This document shows positions 21,452-33,935 of a stretch of DNA of 64,000 nt, one piece after another (position 1 is the stretch's first letter; each line of letters opens with the position of its first letter). The position numbers and the translations under genes are program-made. The stretch is from Cubamyces lactineus (lineage: Eukaryota > Basidiomycota > Agaricomycetes > Polyporales > Polyporaceae), in assembly GCA_022376465.1 (NCBI GenBank), contig JACDTU010000002.1, positions 1,674,001-1,738,000 of the forward strand. The letters run 5' to 3'. Below the pieces are notes generated by a model. It ran no database searches, was not told the origin of the DNA, and was given only the letters and a program-made list of their open reading frames with translations.

Positions 21452-22426
21452 GGGAAGGAGGAGGAAGGGGGAGGAGAGGGAGGGAGGGGATATAAGGGGC
21501 CATGTGGACAGGATCGGATAAGTTATAAATGAATTGAAACGGAAACGGGGGCGGTAGACGACGAGGAGAGATCTAAGACGGACAGCAGCTCTCTGCAAAT
21601 TGGACACCTTTGGGCGGAGACGGAGAGGGTGGCAGAAGATCTTACCACAAGATCCAATCACCAGAGTCACCTCTCCCCCCCAGGCGCCCCTCGCCGCACA
21701 TCCTCCGCTTCGTCTTCCACTGCCACACATCCCCACCCGACCTTGATCCCATGTAGCACCCACGCACACGCCATCATACTACAACATTCATGTCCCGTAG
21801 TTGCTGTACCACATTCATAGCGTTGCGGACAGAGGAGAGGCGATGGTCGGCGGCAAGGCACGCCCCGACCGCGCCATCGAGTTCTTATTCGCCGCGTCTC
21901 ATTATTCCGTCCCGAGCAGTTCCCCTCCACGCGTCCGCAGAGTTTTTCCAGGTCCACTCCAGCCAACAGCTGCGTCGGCTCCTCCTCTTCGCGACTGTTA
22001 CATGCCTACTTTGTAGCACTCGCTTCATCTTCTTCCGTCTGCTCCTCTTCGCCTGACACCGCGCTGACGACCGTCGTGAGTCGTGACCTTGTTCCTGCAC
22101 CGAGATCGCCAACCGCCCGTTATCCCGCCTGTCATCCCGAGCCACCGCGCTCCGCCCCCGAACTAAACCGCAACCTCTCCCTGCCCAGCCGCATGCTTAG
22201 CACGTCTTGTTGTCGATTGCACTCGTCATCTGTCCGTTTCTCCTCTTTCTCTAGGGGCTCGTTCCGTCCGTGCGTGACCCATTTCTGGCCGGAGCAGGAT
22301 CGAGATCGTGGAAAGAGTGTGACAGTCGCGTTACGGCGCGTCCGCTGATCCCGTCCCGCGCGCCATTTCTCTTCTTTCGCTGCCGCCACCGCGCCCCTCG
22401 CCACGCCACGCCAGCTCGCCAGCCAG
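21452..22426. other. divergent intergenic region, proline-rich gene / IMG2
   Basis: Promoter DNA for two divergent genes. The left side carries the TATA-like element. The right side, from about 22170, is pyrimidine-rich (tctcctctttctct, tttctcttctttcgctgccgcc), as is common in fungal promoters and 5' UTRs. No further gene is supported. Confidence 0.5.
21523..21530 (-). promoter_or_regulatory. TATA-like element of the proline-rich gene
   Basis: The minus strand reads ATTTATAA about 72 bp upstream of the ATG at 21451, a suitable spacing for a short 5' UTR. A second weaker AT stretch (forward tataag) lies at 21491-21496. Confidence 0.4.
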
Positions 22427-23249
22427 ATGCTCAGGTCTCTCGTCCCCCGTATCTTCCGCCCTGCGACCCAGTCGCGCTTCTTGTCCACTCAGCTTGCCGC
22501 AGGTACTGCTTCCGGCTCCGCGCCCCTCCCGCCACCACCCGCGCAAACTTCTCAGCCAAGCCATGCGCAGCCAGAACAATCTCTTCCATACCGCGTTCGC
22601 CGCAACACCCGCGGTTCCATCCCCGTCTACACAGATATCCGCAACGGCGGCACGCGCTATCTCGTCCTGATCCGAAACGTAGAAGGCAGCGTCGATGTGC
22701 GACCCGTTTCTCTGATCTCTCCTGCGTTTCGTTCACCCGTGCTGACCTGACCTATTGTTCTTCTGTTCTTGCCGCATCTCCTCCTACATGCTGCCTTTTC
22801 ATTACCCTGCATGGAAACTCCCACTTGTCCTTGTATCTGCCCACCACTGCCACGATGCGTGTTGCTGACTGCGCACTGACACCCGTCAATACCTCCATTA
22901 CGCTCTGATACGCCCGCCCGCATCGCACCCGTCCCATTCGTCGTCAAAACTCGACCGCACAATCACGCACTCGTGATCCTGCCGGACTCCCCACGCCATC
23001 TCGGTCTCACGACATGCGGCATGTTTATCACTATCCGATCGTCAAACCCCTTTCGTTGGCCATCTCGTCACCACCACGCCGACATGAATGCAGGCTTTGG
23101 TGCAGGACCTCCAGACGTCGCTCTTCCCGGCAGGTTCGAACGAGGCGGAGCGCATGAAGATCTCTACGAACAGGCAGCGGCACGTCGTCCTCAGCGGCGG
23201 ACGCTGGAAACACGACGTCATCCGCTGGCTCGTCAAGCGAGGGTTCTGA
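22427..23249 (+). CDS. IMG2: Mitochondrial large-subunit ribosomal protein mL49 (IMG2 family)
   Basis: Structural protein of the mitochondrial ribosome. Exon 1 (22427-22696) starts with a basic, Ser-rich presequence (MLRSLVPRIFRPATQSRF) followed by a Pro-rich linker and the family core YRVRRNTRGSIPVYTDIRNG, then GTRYLVLIRNVEGSVD. Exon 2 (23094-23249) continues in frame with ALVQDLQTSLFPAGSNEAER, RQRHVVLSGGRWKHDVIRWL and VKRGF. The predicted product is about 141 residues, normal for the family. The 397 bp intron is long for this genome and could hide a small exon, but the two exons join directly in phase 0 (GTC GAT | GCT TTG) at a GTGCGA donor and a TGCAG acceptor. Confidence 0.88.
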
Positions 23250-26200
23250 GCTGCTGCTGAGCGCGTCTGGCCGCCCCGCTGCGGGAGGCTACTGACCCGG
23301 CACTCGCCCCGGACGGACACAGGACCGGGATCCTCGAGGCTTACGACTTAGGGCTCGTTCGCCCATCCGTCCGTCCATCTATCCGACCGCCCATCCATCC
23401 ATCTGTCCTTGTGTACAACCACACAACTGTCCTTCGACACACCTCATCATCACCCATCCACCACACTCGTACTGGTACACACTCGCACTACGATACTACT
23501 AATGTTGGTAACTCGTCGAAAACGATAAGCCGCGGGCTTCCCTCAGAATCGCAACCGCAACCTCAATACCCGGCGTTTCCTGACGCTCGCCGGTCTACAT
23601 GAAACGCCCCATGAGGTAAGTAATGGGGTGACACGCCGGCTGGACGCCCGCCTGCCCGACGTACGTCCAAGTTATGCCACCGAATTTTGCCGCCACCGGA
23701 TGAACGATGCGCGAGTTTTGTCAGGAAGGAAGATTGCGCCGCGGTATATCCGGATACCGGCGAACATGATCTACTTCTCATGCAAGCTGTACACCATAAT
23801 GCATGGGCTATGCGCTGTGCTCGGTTGTGGATGAACATGGACAGCTGCGGTAGAAGGTGAGGCTGAGCACGTCCACCACGCCCATGACTCGCGTGTGGCA
23901 CTTCTCTCTTGGCTCTTTTGGCGGACTGGTCATTCCTAGTCACTATGTGCCACCCATATGCACGGCAGGTGGCAAGCACATCGCTCAGCGCTGAATCAGT
24001 GCATGGCCGCTCTGCTGTCATATGCTCGTCAGCCTGAGCTTTGTGGCCTTGAGGAACGAACGCTCGGCGCTCAGACATCACGGTTTTGCTTTCGCGCTCG
24101 TTCCTAGAGCGCCCTGGGGCCTGACTACTACTACAGTACGAGGCCTGGCTATCGTAGTGGTCACGCCATCTACGTGAAGTACCGACCGCCTTCGATCGCC
24201 TTCGCACTCATCCGAGCTCTCGAGCACGCACGCGTGTAGAGGCACAGTCGTAAGGACGGCGCATCCCATATCCGGCGTTCGCTGGCCTGAAGGCTCGTGA
24301 ATTCAGTCGCCGTAATATCCATCAATTCCAAGGCACGGCCTAGGCACCGATATGCGCTGCTGGTGAGGCTGGAGGTTTGGGCCGAGGTTCGAACGTATTC
24401 ATGTGCGCGCAGTTCTGGCCGGTACATCTTACACGGTCCCAGCAGGGCCCAGGCGCGTGCATGAGCGTACTTACGCCTCCGCAAGCCTAGGCAGACACGT
24501 CCGATGTGCTATCCGAATTGCCATGGTTGATTTCGATGTTGCTCGTGCGGTAGTAGCGGCATGGTTACTAGAGTCTAGGTTGCACGCACTCCGAACCTCG
24601 GATATCCGGAGACTGCTTCGCATTCAAAAAATCCAAGCATCCACGGAAAGTGCACTCAGATCATGTCCTTCACGGACGTCGACGTCCGTACAACTTCGGA
24701 CTGCACCGATCCGCTGACTTACTCGAGCTCTCGAAAGGCCTCAGGCCGACTGCCACATATCAGGCCTAGGGCCATCCTCAGTCACGTCCGAGGCTCCGTA
24801 CCGATGGCGACTCGGAGCCTCCACGCGCCAAGATAAGTACCGTACCATACCACGAACCACGACGGGACTAGTACTGCGACTGACGAACGTTGACGGCATC
24901 GGGATCGGAGGGGACGCTGACGCTCTCGTCGCTCAGGCTTTCGTCCCGTAGGTACGTACTGGGAAGTACTTAGGTCGGGATGAAATAACGGAGGCTTTCG
25001 GAGAGAGGGCTCGGGGCGCTGAGGAATCGCGCTGAGTATTCGTACGTCACGTACGCAGGGGTCGCACGTCCTGGGCCTCGGGGCTCGGGGTGTTGAGTGG
25101 ATGTTTTGTGTCAGATCGGAGGTGCTGATCATGAGAGAGACCTTTGGAAATGAAATGCGTTGTGTTGAAGTATTTGATGACTGCTGGGCTTTGCGCGGGA
25201 GTGTGTCATCTGGAGTGACAGTGCTGGGTCTATGGTGTTTCGTCGTGCACTACCCACCTTTAAGTATAACGTTGCAGTAAGCGACACTTGGGGATATGCC
25301 GATGGAGATGAATTACCTGAGACCTTCGGGCCGACGATTGATTTACACTTCGCGTTGTTCTGCTCTCTTCTAGCACCGTCGCACGCACGGAGCAAAGCCG
25401 CAGCATCCGCTTGGCAATCATCCAGTGTCACGCAAGCACCCGCGCTCGGGGTAAGCAAGCAGAAGTGGCCGCTGCTCTGATCATGGTCATCCATCCGAGT
25501 CCACAATATCTGTGTGACCGCCCTGATCGCGTGCCACCATCGGCGTAACTGATCTGTAGGATCTCCGCTGGTTGGGCTGCATCCTTGCTCTAAGACTAAT
25601 CGCGGACACGGACGGCGCGATTGCCAAGGCCCAAGCTCAGCGCTCAAGGCCCAAGCTGGCCTAAGAGGCAGCCCGTTTGCGGCATAAGACCTCACGGTGG
25701 CGTGAGACTGTGAGTACATAGTACACCCTCCATGTCTGCCAGGCACCGTACTGAACACACACCGATATTTCTTCGTGTTCCGCATGCGTACGGTAGACTG
25801 CGGTAAGAGAATGGCCAGCAGTACCCGACCGGGAGCCGGCGCCCAAGCACTTTGGCACCAACCAACCGGCTGGACTGTGAGGTGCGCCAGAGATAGATAT
25901 GTCTCGCGCTGGACGTTTGAGCGAGTCATGCGGCGCACCGTGTGCAATATGGTGCATATCCGCTCGCTCGAGTGTGTGCCAGCCACGGAAAGCACGTCAG
26001 ATCTTCGGGCCATCCGTGCGCGTGCTGGAGGTCGATAGCACGTTGCGCGGGTGATACGATGGGACCTCCCCCCAGGGCGGCATGCGAAAATCTCGCGGGG
26101 CGCGGGGAACGTGACGCCGCGGTGGGAGGAGACGAGGTACGGTGCTCACGCGGGCGAAGCTTGTTTAACTTGGCTGCTGCCCGATTGGACGCTCGCACCT

Positions 26201-26356
26201 TCGGTCGCGGAGAATCTGCACACGGGACGAGAATCGGGATTCGCATTGGGTCCGGGAGACATACACGGTTCGGCATGTGGGAAGGCGGGAGAAACGCATA
26301 CGAGAAAGCGGGCCGCGCGGGTCCTCAGATGCCAGGTACGGGTGGAGTGACGACGT
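23250..26356. other. 3.1 kb with no recognised gene
   Basis: Lies between the 3' ends of IMG2 (+) and the galactanase gene (-). The largest open frame (25129-26013, minus, 294 codons) and one at 23563-24207 (214 codons) match nothing I know and look like chance GC-rich frames. No repeat ends, LTRs or tRNAs were found. A degenerate (c/t)atc run at 23366-23404 (ccatccgtccgtcc) is simple sequence. Confidence 0.45.
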
Positions 26357-28638
26357 TCAGTAGACGATGATCTTGTCCAGGTCCGCAGCATAGTCTGGCG
26401 GGAGGGAAACGGGGTATGTCAGTCCCTTCGCTACCGGTACTCACGCAGTCGGCTGCGCGCCGGGCGTGCGCAGGAGGACGCGAGAGAAAGCACGTACTAC
26501 TCTGGCCAGCGCTGAAGGTGATTGCGTTTGAACCCGAGCGGAGGTTGAGCTGCACGGGAATGCTGAGTACGACATTGCCGCCGCCGGTGCTGGGTTGGTC
26601 TAGGACGATACTGGAACCCCCGTTCACGCTAGTGGCAACGGTAGCGTGAGTGTTCGCCTCCGCGTCTATACACATTCAAGCCATTTACCTGATGGTTGTG
26701 TTCCTCCACGTAGAGTCACCGTTGGCGATGTAGAGCGAGACCCATTGTGCGGTTCCGCGACCCTGCACGGTTATCGTCACAGTTCCGCCATTCCCTGCAC
26801 TAGCTGTCAGGCAAGCTCAAACGTTCTGCGGAACAGTGATTGATTGACATACCGAGGTAGCCTACTGCCTTGCCACCGGAGAAACCTGTGCCACTCAACA
26901 ACCTGGAGGAACCACCCATCTGTCCGTTCTCGGCCTCGTAGGTCGTGCCCGTTGCAACCGAGTACGTACCTAGTCATGGTCATGAAGCCATCAGCAAAAT
27001 CACGGTGGCATTTCTACCGGCCGAGATAGCTCTGTTCGTGTCAAACGTGAAGGACTCACCAGCAGCGAGGTTCACGCTCCAGACGTCCGCGGGCACGATC
27101 TGTGGCATGCCACTAGAGAACTCCAAGGGGTACCATATGTACTGGCTACTGCCGAGAAGGTTGGAACGCCAGCGATCTCCCATGTAGATCGCGTTCGAGC
27201 CGAGCGGGAGGTCGTAAGCGTTCTGCGAATAGTATGTTCGTACGCTTTCCGGCGCGATGTCCGCCTGTGATGACCATGGCCCTGACAGGGACTGGAACGC
27301 CAGTGGCATGAGCTAACGGATCCGGGCGACTGTGCGACATATCAGACATCCAAGGAAAATAGCGGCACGCACCGTAGCATGGAAGGCTTTGTTCGGGTTC
27401 GGGTCCCAGCCACTGGTGTGTGATGCGATGAGCCAGTAAACCTAGAAATCCAGGTTACGAATCTTGTGACGGAGTACAGTATCCAGTAATGCGTACGCCA
27501 TTCCGTTTGACAATGCCAGGCGCCTCAAGGGTCGCACCTGAGAATTCATGATGAGCATGCAGACCACCAGGCAACTGCGATCTGACACACCGTTCAACTG
27601 GCTGACGACAGATGTGACGTTGTAATAATTGGTGTCGAGCTGCGAGATTTTGAAATTCTGGTTGTTGTCCGATGCATACAGGAGGTATGCCGTGCCTATA
27701 CCGTCACCAGCCGTATTGAGCGAAACTCTCAGGAGCTGTGCACAAACCATATGAAACGCACCATCGTCTGTAATACGAGAGTGGCGTGATTAATTCACGA
27801 AAGAGATACCAGGATGTGGACAGTGCTATACGTACCGTCTTGGAATAAACCTTCGTCGCGCGAGTCGGCGCCGAGCGGTTTCCAACTGCCCTTATACGTA
27901 TATGGACCACAAGGAGTAGTCGCTGTGGCGAGACCGACCATAGCTGCACCATAGCTGCGAGAATACGCATGAATTTTCAGGCACTGGAATGCCAGAGAAC
28001 CCCACAGTGTCTGTGACCCATAGCGGACTTACCTCGAGGAATCCGAGTGGAACCACATGACGTATTCAGAATTCTGCTCGTGGTTAGCAGACGGCGGCAT
28101 TTGCTAGAAAGCGATGACGTACCTTGCTGTTGAATAATACTGGATCATGGGGCAGCGGAAGATTCAGAGCTCAGAACAATCCTCGAATGTAGCCATACCT
28201 ACCCTTAGGTCTCTCAACGACGTTGCTAGTCGAGATCATAGTCCCAGCAATCGGGCTGAGGGCATCATTGTGGCGAGACCAGTTCACAAGGTCCGTAGAC
28301 TGAGCAGAATCGCCATTAATCGTAGCGTTTAGGCTAGGTGTCCAGCTCGACTCACGGAGTAGCACGACACTGCTTTGAAGAGTGCGCTGTTGTGCGACTT
28401 ATCTTCTCCAAACCAGTAAAACGTACTTCCGACCTATCATATAGTGCTTCAGCTGATTGTGATCCTCTACTCTTCGCGAACTTCACCATACCTTCAAGAT
28501 TCCGGCACCATGGGCTTGTATCGGATTCCCGCTGGTGTCTTTCCAAGGAGCTCCCGGTACAATCACCGACTGACCGTTCGCACCTAGGAGAGTGGCGAGA
28601 GCCGCGAGGGCCGAGCACACGAGCAGCTTGGAGAACAT
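26357..28638 (-). CDS. Exo-beta-1,3-galactanase, GH43 (subfamily 24) with CBM35
   Basis: Secreted enzyme releasing galactose, or side-chain-bearing oligosaccharides, from beta-1,3-galactan main chains of arabinogalactan proteins. The signal peptide is MFSKLLVCSALAALATLL, followed by NGQSVIVPGAPW. GH43 core in order: YWFGEDKSHNSALFKAV, STDLVNWSRHNDALSPIAG, ISTSNVVERPK, SRDEGLFQDDDGTAYLL, YASDNNQNFKISQLD, LEAPGIVK, YYSQNAYDLPLGSNAIYMG, DRW and YIWYPLEFSSG. The C-terminal CBM35 ends DYAADLDKIIVY. It closely matches the characterised Phanerochaete chrysosporium enzyme, in which a glutamine rather than an acidic residue acts as base; the Gln in YSQNAY is the likely counterpart here (inference). 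At least nine short introns; no stop or frameshift in the exons. Confidence 0.92.
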
Positions 28639-29889
28639 CGTGCTGGGGGTTGATCAGCAGTTGCCCCGAAATGCTGCATTATATGTGAGATGCAACACTG
28701 TTGCGGGCCGTATAGGGTCATCGGGCGCATCTCGGCAAGTTATGGAAGTCACCCGCATCCCGAGTGCACTTGAAGGACATCGTGCTGCCTGACTTATGCC
28801 TTGTCACCGGTAGAACAGCAGCGCGGGCTCTAGTGGCAATGGAAGCTTCGGCAATGATGTTGGTCAAGTGCACCATGTCAGTTACAGTATAGCAGCGGGT
28901 AGCAATGACAATGGAAGCCCCGGCTACGACGTTGGTCAAGTCCACCATGCGTATTATCCGACTGATCTTGAAGCTAGACGTCCGAGATTCCATTTCAGCA
29001 GAACGTCATGGTGAACGTTTGAATATGCGAGTACACCCTCAGCGAGCGGCCGGGTGTATTTCGTCCGTACGGCTGATGCCTGAGGACGGACGTCGGGGAT
29101 TGCCATAGCTGGTGCTGCTCAGGGCCGCGATCCCGGAGAATGAATGACCGTAATGCATATGCAGCAAGGGAGAGCACATGTACGGTTCGCTCGGTGCTTA
29201 TTCCAGTATTGGACCTATACTTGTGGCAGAGAGCATGTGAGCAAGGATGGAAGTACGACGATCGCATTCACTGGGAAAGCCAACTTACAGTTACGAGTGA
29301 GAGGGCTGTTCGCGAAGACCACTAACAAGCATGAATGGAGAATACAAGCCGTCTCATGACCTGCACGGAGTTACCCTGAGCTCAAACGTTTTGAATACCT
29401 TACACGCGTGTCTACTCTCCGCATTGGCGGGCACATTCGAGTCCTCCGTCCTGCCGGCATACTTTACACTCAGCACCCTTCGCTTGTTAATCCACGGCAT
29501 ACTAATCTGATGCGCCTTGGGGGCTTTCTGACGACGAGATAGCGCTGCATTGAGAGCCCCAAGAGGCTGCATTGCGTCGGGCCGCCCAGGCAAAGTGCCT
29601 GTCCATCGATGGGCGACTCCGAGTCAGATCAAGTCAGTCGAGAGCAAAGAGCCAAGAAAAACTCGCGAGACGGAATGGGCGGAGAGCCTTTGGATGACGC
29701 GCGAGCTGGATTAAAAGATACCCGTCGATGTGAGCCGTGGTGGCTATAGAGTCTGAGCCGAGCGTGGTGGGAGTCACTCTGCAACAGTCGCGCAACGCCT
29801 TTCTTTCGCTCAGCCACAATCCCGCCGGCCTCGACTGTCTTCGCGTGACTGTGCTCGCTCACCCGCGCCCTCAACCGTTCTCTACCACC
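28639..29889. other. divergent intergenic region, galactanase / PDX1
   Basis: 1.25 kb of promoter DNA for two divergent genes. It holds an imperfect 60 bp direct repeat (28817-28949) about 180-310 bp upstream of the galactanase ATG. No other gene is supported; short open frames here lack family resemblance. Confidence 0.5.
28817..28949. repeat. imperfect 60 bp direct repeat, two copies
   Basis: 28817-28877 and 28891-28949 are similar, both starting agcagcg, sharing caatggaagc in the middle and ending ttggtcaagt(g/c)caccatg. The offset is 74 bp. They lie in the upstream region of the galactanase gene and could duplicate a regulatory site, which is inference. Confidence 0.75.
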
Positions 29890-31489
<1,600 letters not shown>

Positions 31490-31789
31490 ATGTATCTTTA
31501 TCTGGACGACCGGGTGAGGCTCCTTAACTCTGCTGACTTGCGTCGATGTCTGAAACTTGGAAACAGAATCTGCCCTCCGGAGGCTAACTTAGATAGATAT
31601 CGACCCAAAACAACAGCTGTAGCCTTTATGCCAAAGTGTTGTATTCTCTGTCTTGCATATTCAATGTGTGACACTACGCTTCAGTGGATGTGACTCTGCC
31701 GAGTGACGTCATTGTGTCCCCGCAAATGTATTTGGGCGTTTGGTTGCGTCCAGAGCGCCTATCCTACTTGGACCTCTACTTCGACTGCC

Positions 31790-32301
31790 ATGTCCATCGC
31801 TCAGAAACTACAGGGCAAGTTCTCACAGGACCCGTCGTCCAAGCATCCAGAACAGGCCCTGAAGGACTTCATTGCCGTACGTCTCTCATTCAGTCCACCA
31901 CCAAAGATTTCCGTGCCCGGCGAAGCGCAGGCTGACCGCGAATGCGTTCGGCAGGAGGACCCCAACTCAGTGTACACCTTTGACAGCGAGCGCGACTCAC
32001 CAAAGTCAGAACTGTGCAGAGAAGGGAAGGAGAAGGGCCGGAAGTGCATCGAGGTACGTCCCGCTCCTATCCCGTAGCACTGCACCCTGCTTGACGCGCG
32101 GGTAAATGTGCGCGTTTCGTGAATAGATGCAGATGTACTCGACACAACTGTTCCAAGCCATGCAGGTCTGGCCGTCCATCTGCCTGCTCTTCCATGCAAG
32201 TGCCGCTGACATCCATTCTCCAGAACCAGGGATTCTTCTGCGCCCTGCCCATGGACCCTACGCGAACGCACTTCGAGTGCAAGCGGATACCCAAGAACTG
32301 A
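31790..32301 (+). CDS. Small four-exon protein, unknown (about 100 aa)
   Basis: Not recognised. Four exons, 31790-31876, 31955-32053, 32127-32165 and 32224-32301, are all phase 0 with GT-AG borders (GTACGT, GTACGT, GTCTGG donors; GGCAG, AATAG, TCCAG acceptors). They give one continuous 100-residue reading: MSIAQKLQGKFSQDP, HPEQALKDFIA, then an acidic/basic segment with two cysteines (ELCREGKEKGRKCIE), MQMYSTQLFQAMQ, and NQGFFCALPMDPTRTHFECK. Four cysteines and no signal peptide or membrane helix; it looks like a soluble helical protein. Four coherent phase-0 joins argue for a real gene. It reads towards the LINE insertion, 113 bp downstream. Confidence 0.5.
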
Positions 32302-32414
32302 GTGATCTTCCGTGGATGCCCGGCCGTTGCACAATGCGGAGGTGCGGATTACCAAATGTACACTTAGCATATTATACAAGCAGATTATAGTGAACACTAT
32401 CACTGTCCGAGCGC

Positions 32415-32428
32415 AAAGTTCTCCGTCA
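32415..32428. repeat. left target-site duplication of the LINE
   Basis: AAAGTTCTCCGTCA, identical to 38334-38347 on the other side of the element. Perfect 14 bp match, as made by target-primed reverse transcription. Confidence 0.9.
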
Positions 32429-32458
32429 TACACATCTTGATCTCCGACTCCCATCAAC

Positions 32459-32469
32459 TGGCCGAGTGG
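32459..32469 (+). promoter_or_regulatory. Pol III A-box-like motif at the LINE 5' end
   Basis: TGGCCGAGTGG matches the tRNA-type A-box consensus (TRGCNNAGYNGG, with one less spacer base), 31 bp inside the element. No good B-box follows within 100 bp; ggttctcagg near 32549 is a poor match. It may be an internal promoter, a relic of tRNA-derived sequence, or chance. Confidence 0.25.
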
Positions 32470-32489
32470 CTCACACGCCCCCCACCGCC

Positions 32490-33935
32490 ATGGCTCCTAG
32501 TGCTGCGCGATCCTCTCGCAAACCCGCTCCTGCTTCATCACCGCCTTCTGGTTCTCAGGCTAACTCGCTGGTGCTGGACTGGAACCGGCCGACAGGAGTG
32601 GACGATAAAGCGCCACTCGCCCCCGCGGGCTCGCTACCAGAGCTACTCGACCAAATTCACCTAGAACTAACTTTCATTCCGGGCCTAGCTCGCTGCCGCA
32701 AGGAACGTCTTGACAAACTTCTGACAGCGGCGCGAGCCATCGCTCTCATTGACGAGGCCACCAGGGGAGTGGCGGACCCGCCGAAAGACACAAGTGGCTC
32801 AGCCTCACCGCCGCCGTCCACACTCGACCGCGCGTCGCGTGCTGAATTGGAGGCCACAATGAAGTCTCTAACGCAAAGTGCGGTGAAGTCATTCACGGAA
32901 CAAGCTACCATCGCCGTCAAGGCTTCGATTGAAGCTGCGTTCAAGGCGAGTACCATGCCCGTTTGTTCCGCCCCTCACCCCCCTGCAGCAGCTACTCCCC
33001 CCCCTGCCCTGCACCGTGTCTCCCCCCCACGCGCGAAGGAGTTGGAAGTAGTTATCTCCCTCCCGGACGCGAACACCTCGAGGTCCACTCGCGCCCTCTC
33101 GGCGGCGGAGCTTAAAGCTCGCGTCGAGACGGCACTCACGGCCTCGGGAGTAGAAGGCCTGGCGGGCACCTCTGTCCACGGTGTCCGCAGGCGTTCTAAC
33201 GGGAGCGTCCTGGTGCAGGCCGACTCAGAGCTGCAGGCACAGCTCCTGCTTCGCCACGCGGACCTCTGGGTCAGCCACTTCGCATCCAACGCCGCCATCG
33301 AGCGCAAGTCTTATGTAGTCTCGGCTGCCGCTGTACCTATAACGTTCGACCCGCGCGCGCCGTCGGCGAGAGAAACTATCTTCCTGTCCAATCAAGGGAC
33401 CATCCCCTCTCCTGACGCCATCGTGAACGCACGCTGGTTACATGAACAACACATGCGCACCACAACAAAGACCGACGCAACACTTGTTATCACCCTCTCC
33501 GACGCGTCGGTAGCCGATGCGCTCATCTACAGGTCCCTGTCCATATGCGGTGCGATCTGCCCGGTTCGAAAGTTCAGTCCACCACCTGTCCAATGTTTCC
33601 GCTGTCAAGAATTTGGCCACGTCGCCAAGGCGTGTCCCCACCTATCCGAACCTGCGTCCCTCAAGTGCGCACGTTGTGCGGGAAACCATCCGACACGAGA
33701 GTGCGCGTGCCCAGCCAAAACGAAATGCAGCAACGTCCGACACTGCCCACACATCAAGGCTCATTGCGCGAACTGCGGTGGGCCCCACAAATCTGTGGCA
33801 GGCTGCTGCCCGGTCAAGGCGGCCGCGCAGGCCAAGTCGTTTGAACGGTTCTCTAACGGCTCAGCGTACTTCAACCCTAGCTTCAACCCCAAGTCGACAC
33901 CGGCTCGCCCGAACAGGGCGGGCCTGGCTGCATGA
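32490..33935 (+). CDS. LINE ORF1, gag-like zinc-knuckle protein
   Basis: RNA-binding protein of the retrotransposon, about 481 residues. The frame is open from 32466, but the first ATG is 32490 (MAPSAARSSRK). The N-terminal half is Ala/Pro/Ser-rich with a helical stretch (ARAELEATMKSLTQSAVKS in part). Three zinc knuckles lie near residues 368-435: CFRCQEFGHVAKAC (CX2CX4HX4C), CARCAGNHPTREC (CX2CX3HX4C) and CANCGGPHKSVAGC. The stop overlaps the ORF2 start as ATGA (33932-33935), typical of coupled termination-reinitiation. No internal stop. Confidence 0.92.
   Translation: MAPSAARSSRKPAPASSPPSGSQANSLVLDWNRPTGVDDKAPLAPAGSLPELLDQIHLELTFIPGLARCRKERLDKLLTAARAIALIDEATRGVADPPKDTSGSASPPPSTLDRASRAELEATMKSLTQSAVKSFTEQATIAVKASIEAAFKASTMPVCSAPHPPAAATPPPALHRVSPPRAKELEVVISLPDANTSRSTRALSAAELKARVETALTASGVEGLAGTSVHGVRRRSNGSVLVQADSELQAQLLLRHADLWVSHFASNAAIERKSYVVSAAAVPITFDPRAPSARETIFLSNQGTIPSPDAIVNARWLHEQHMRTTTKTDATLVITLSDASVADALIYRSLSICGAICPVRKFSPPPVQCFRCQEFGHVAKACPHLSEPASLKCARCAGNHPTRECACPAKTKCSNVRHCPHIKAHCANCGGPHKSVAGCCPVKAAAQAKSFERFSNGSAYFNPSFNPKSTPARPNRAGLAA

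Noticed and set aside
23121..23136. tRNA B-box-like ggttcgaac
   Set aside because: Lies inside the conserved IMG2 exon; no A-box or cloverleaf could be formed.
24361..24400. aggttcgaacg resembling a tRNA T-arm
   Set aside because: No matching acceptor stem or D-arm around it.
25129..26013. 294-codon minus-strand open frame
   Set aside because: No recognisable motif, scattered Cys/Arg/Trp composition, and another open frame on the opposite strand; treated as chance.
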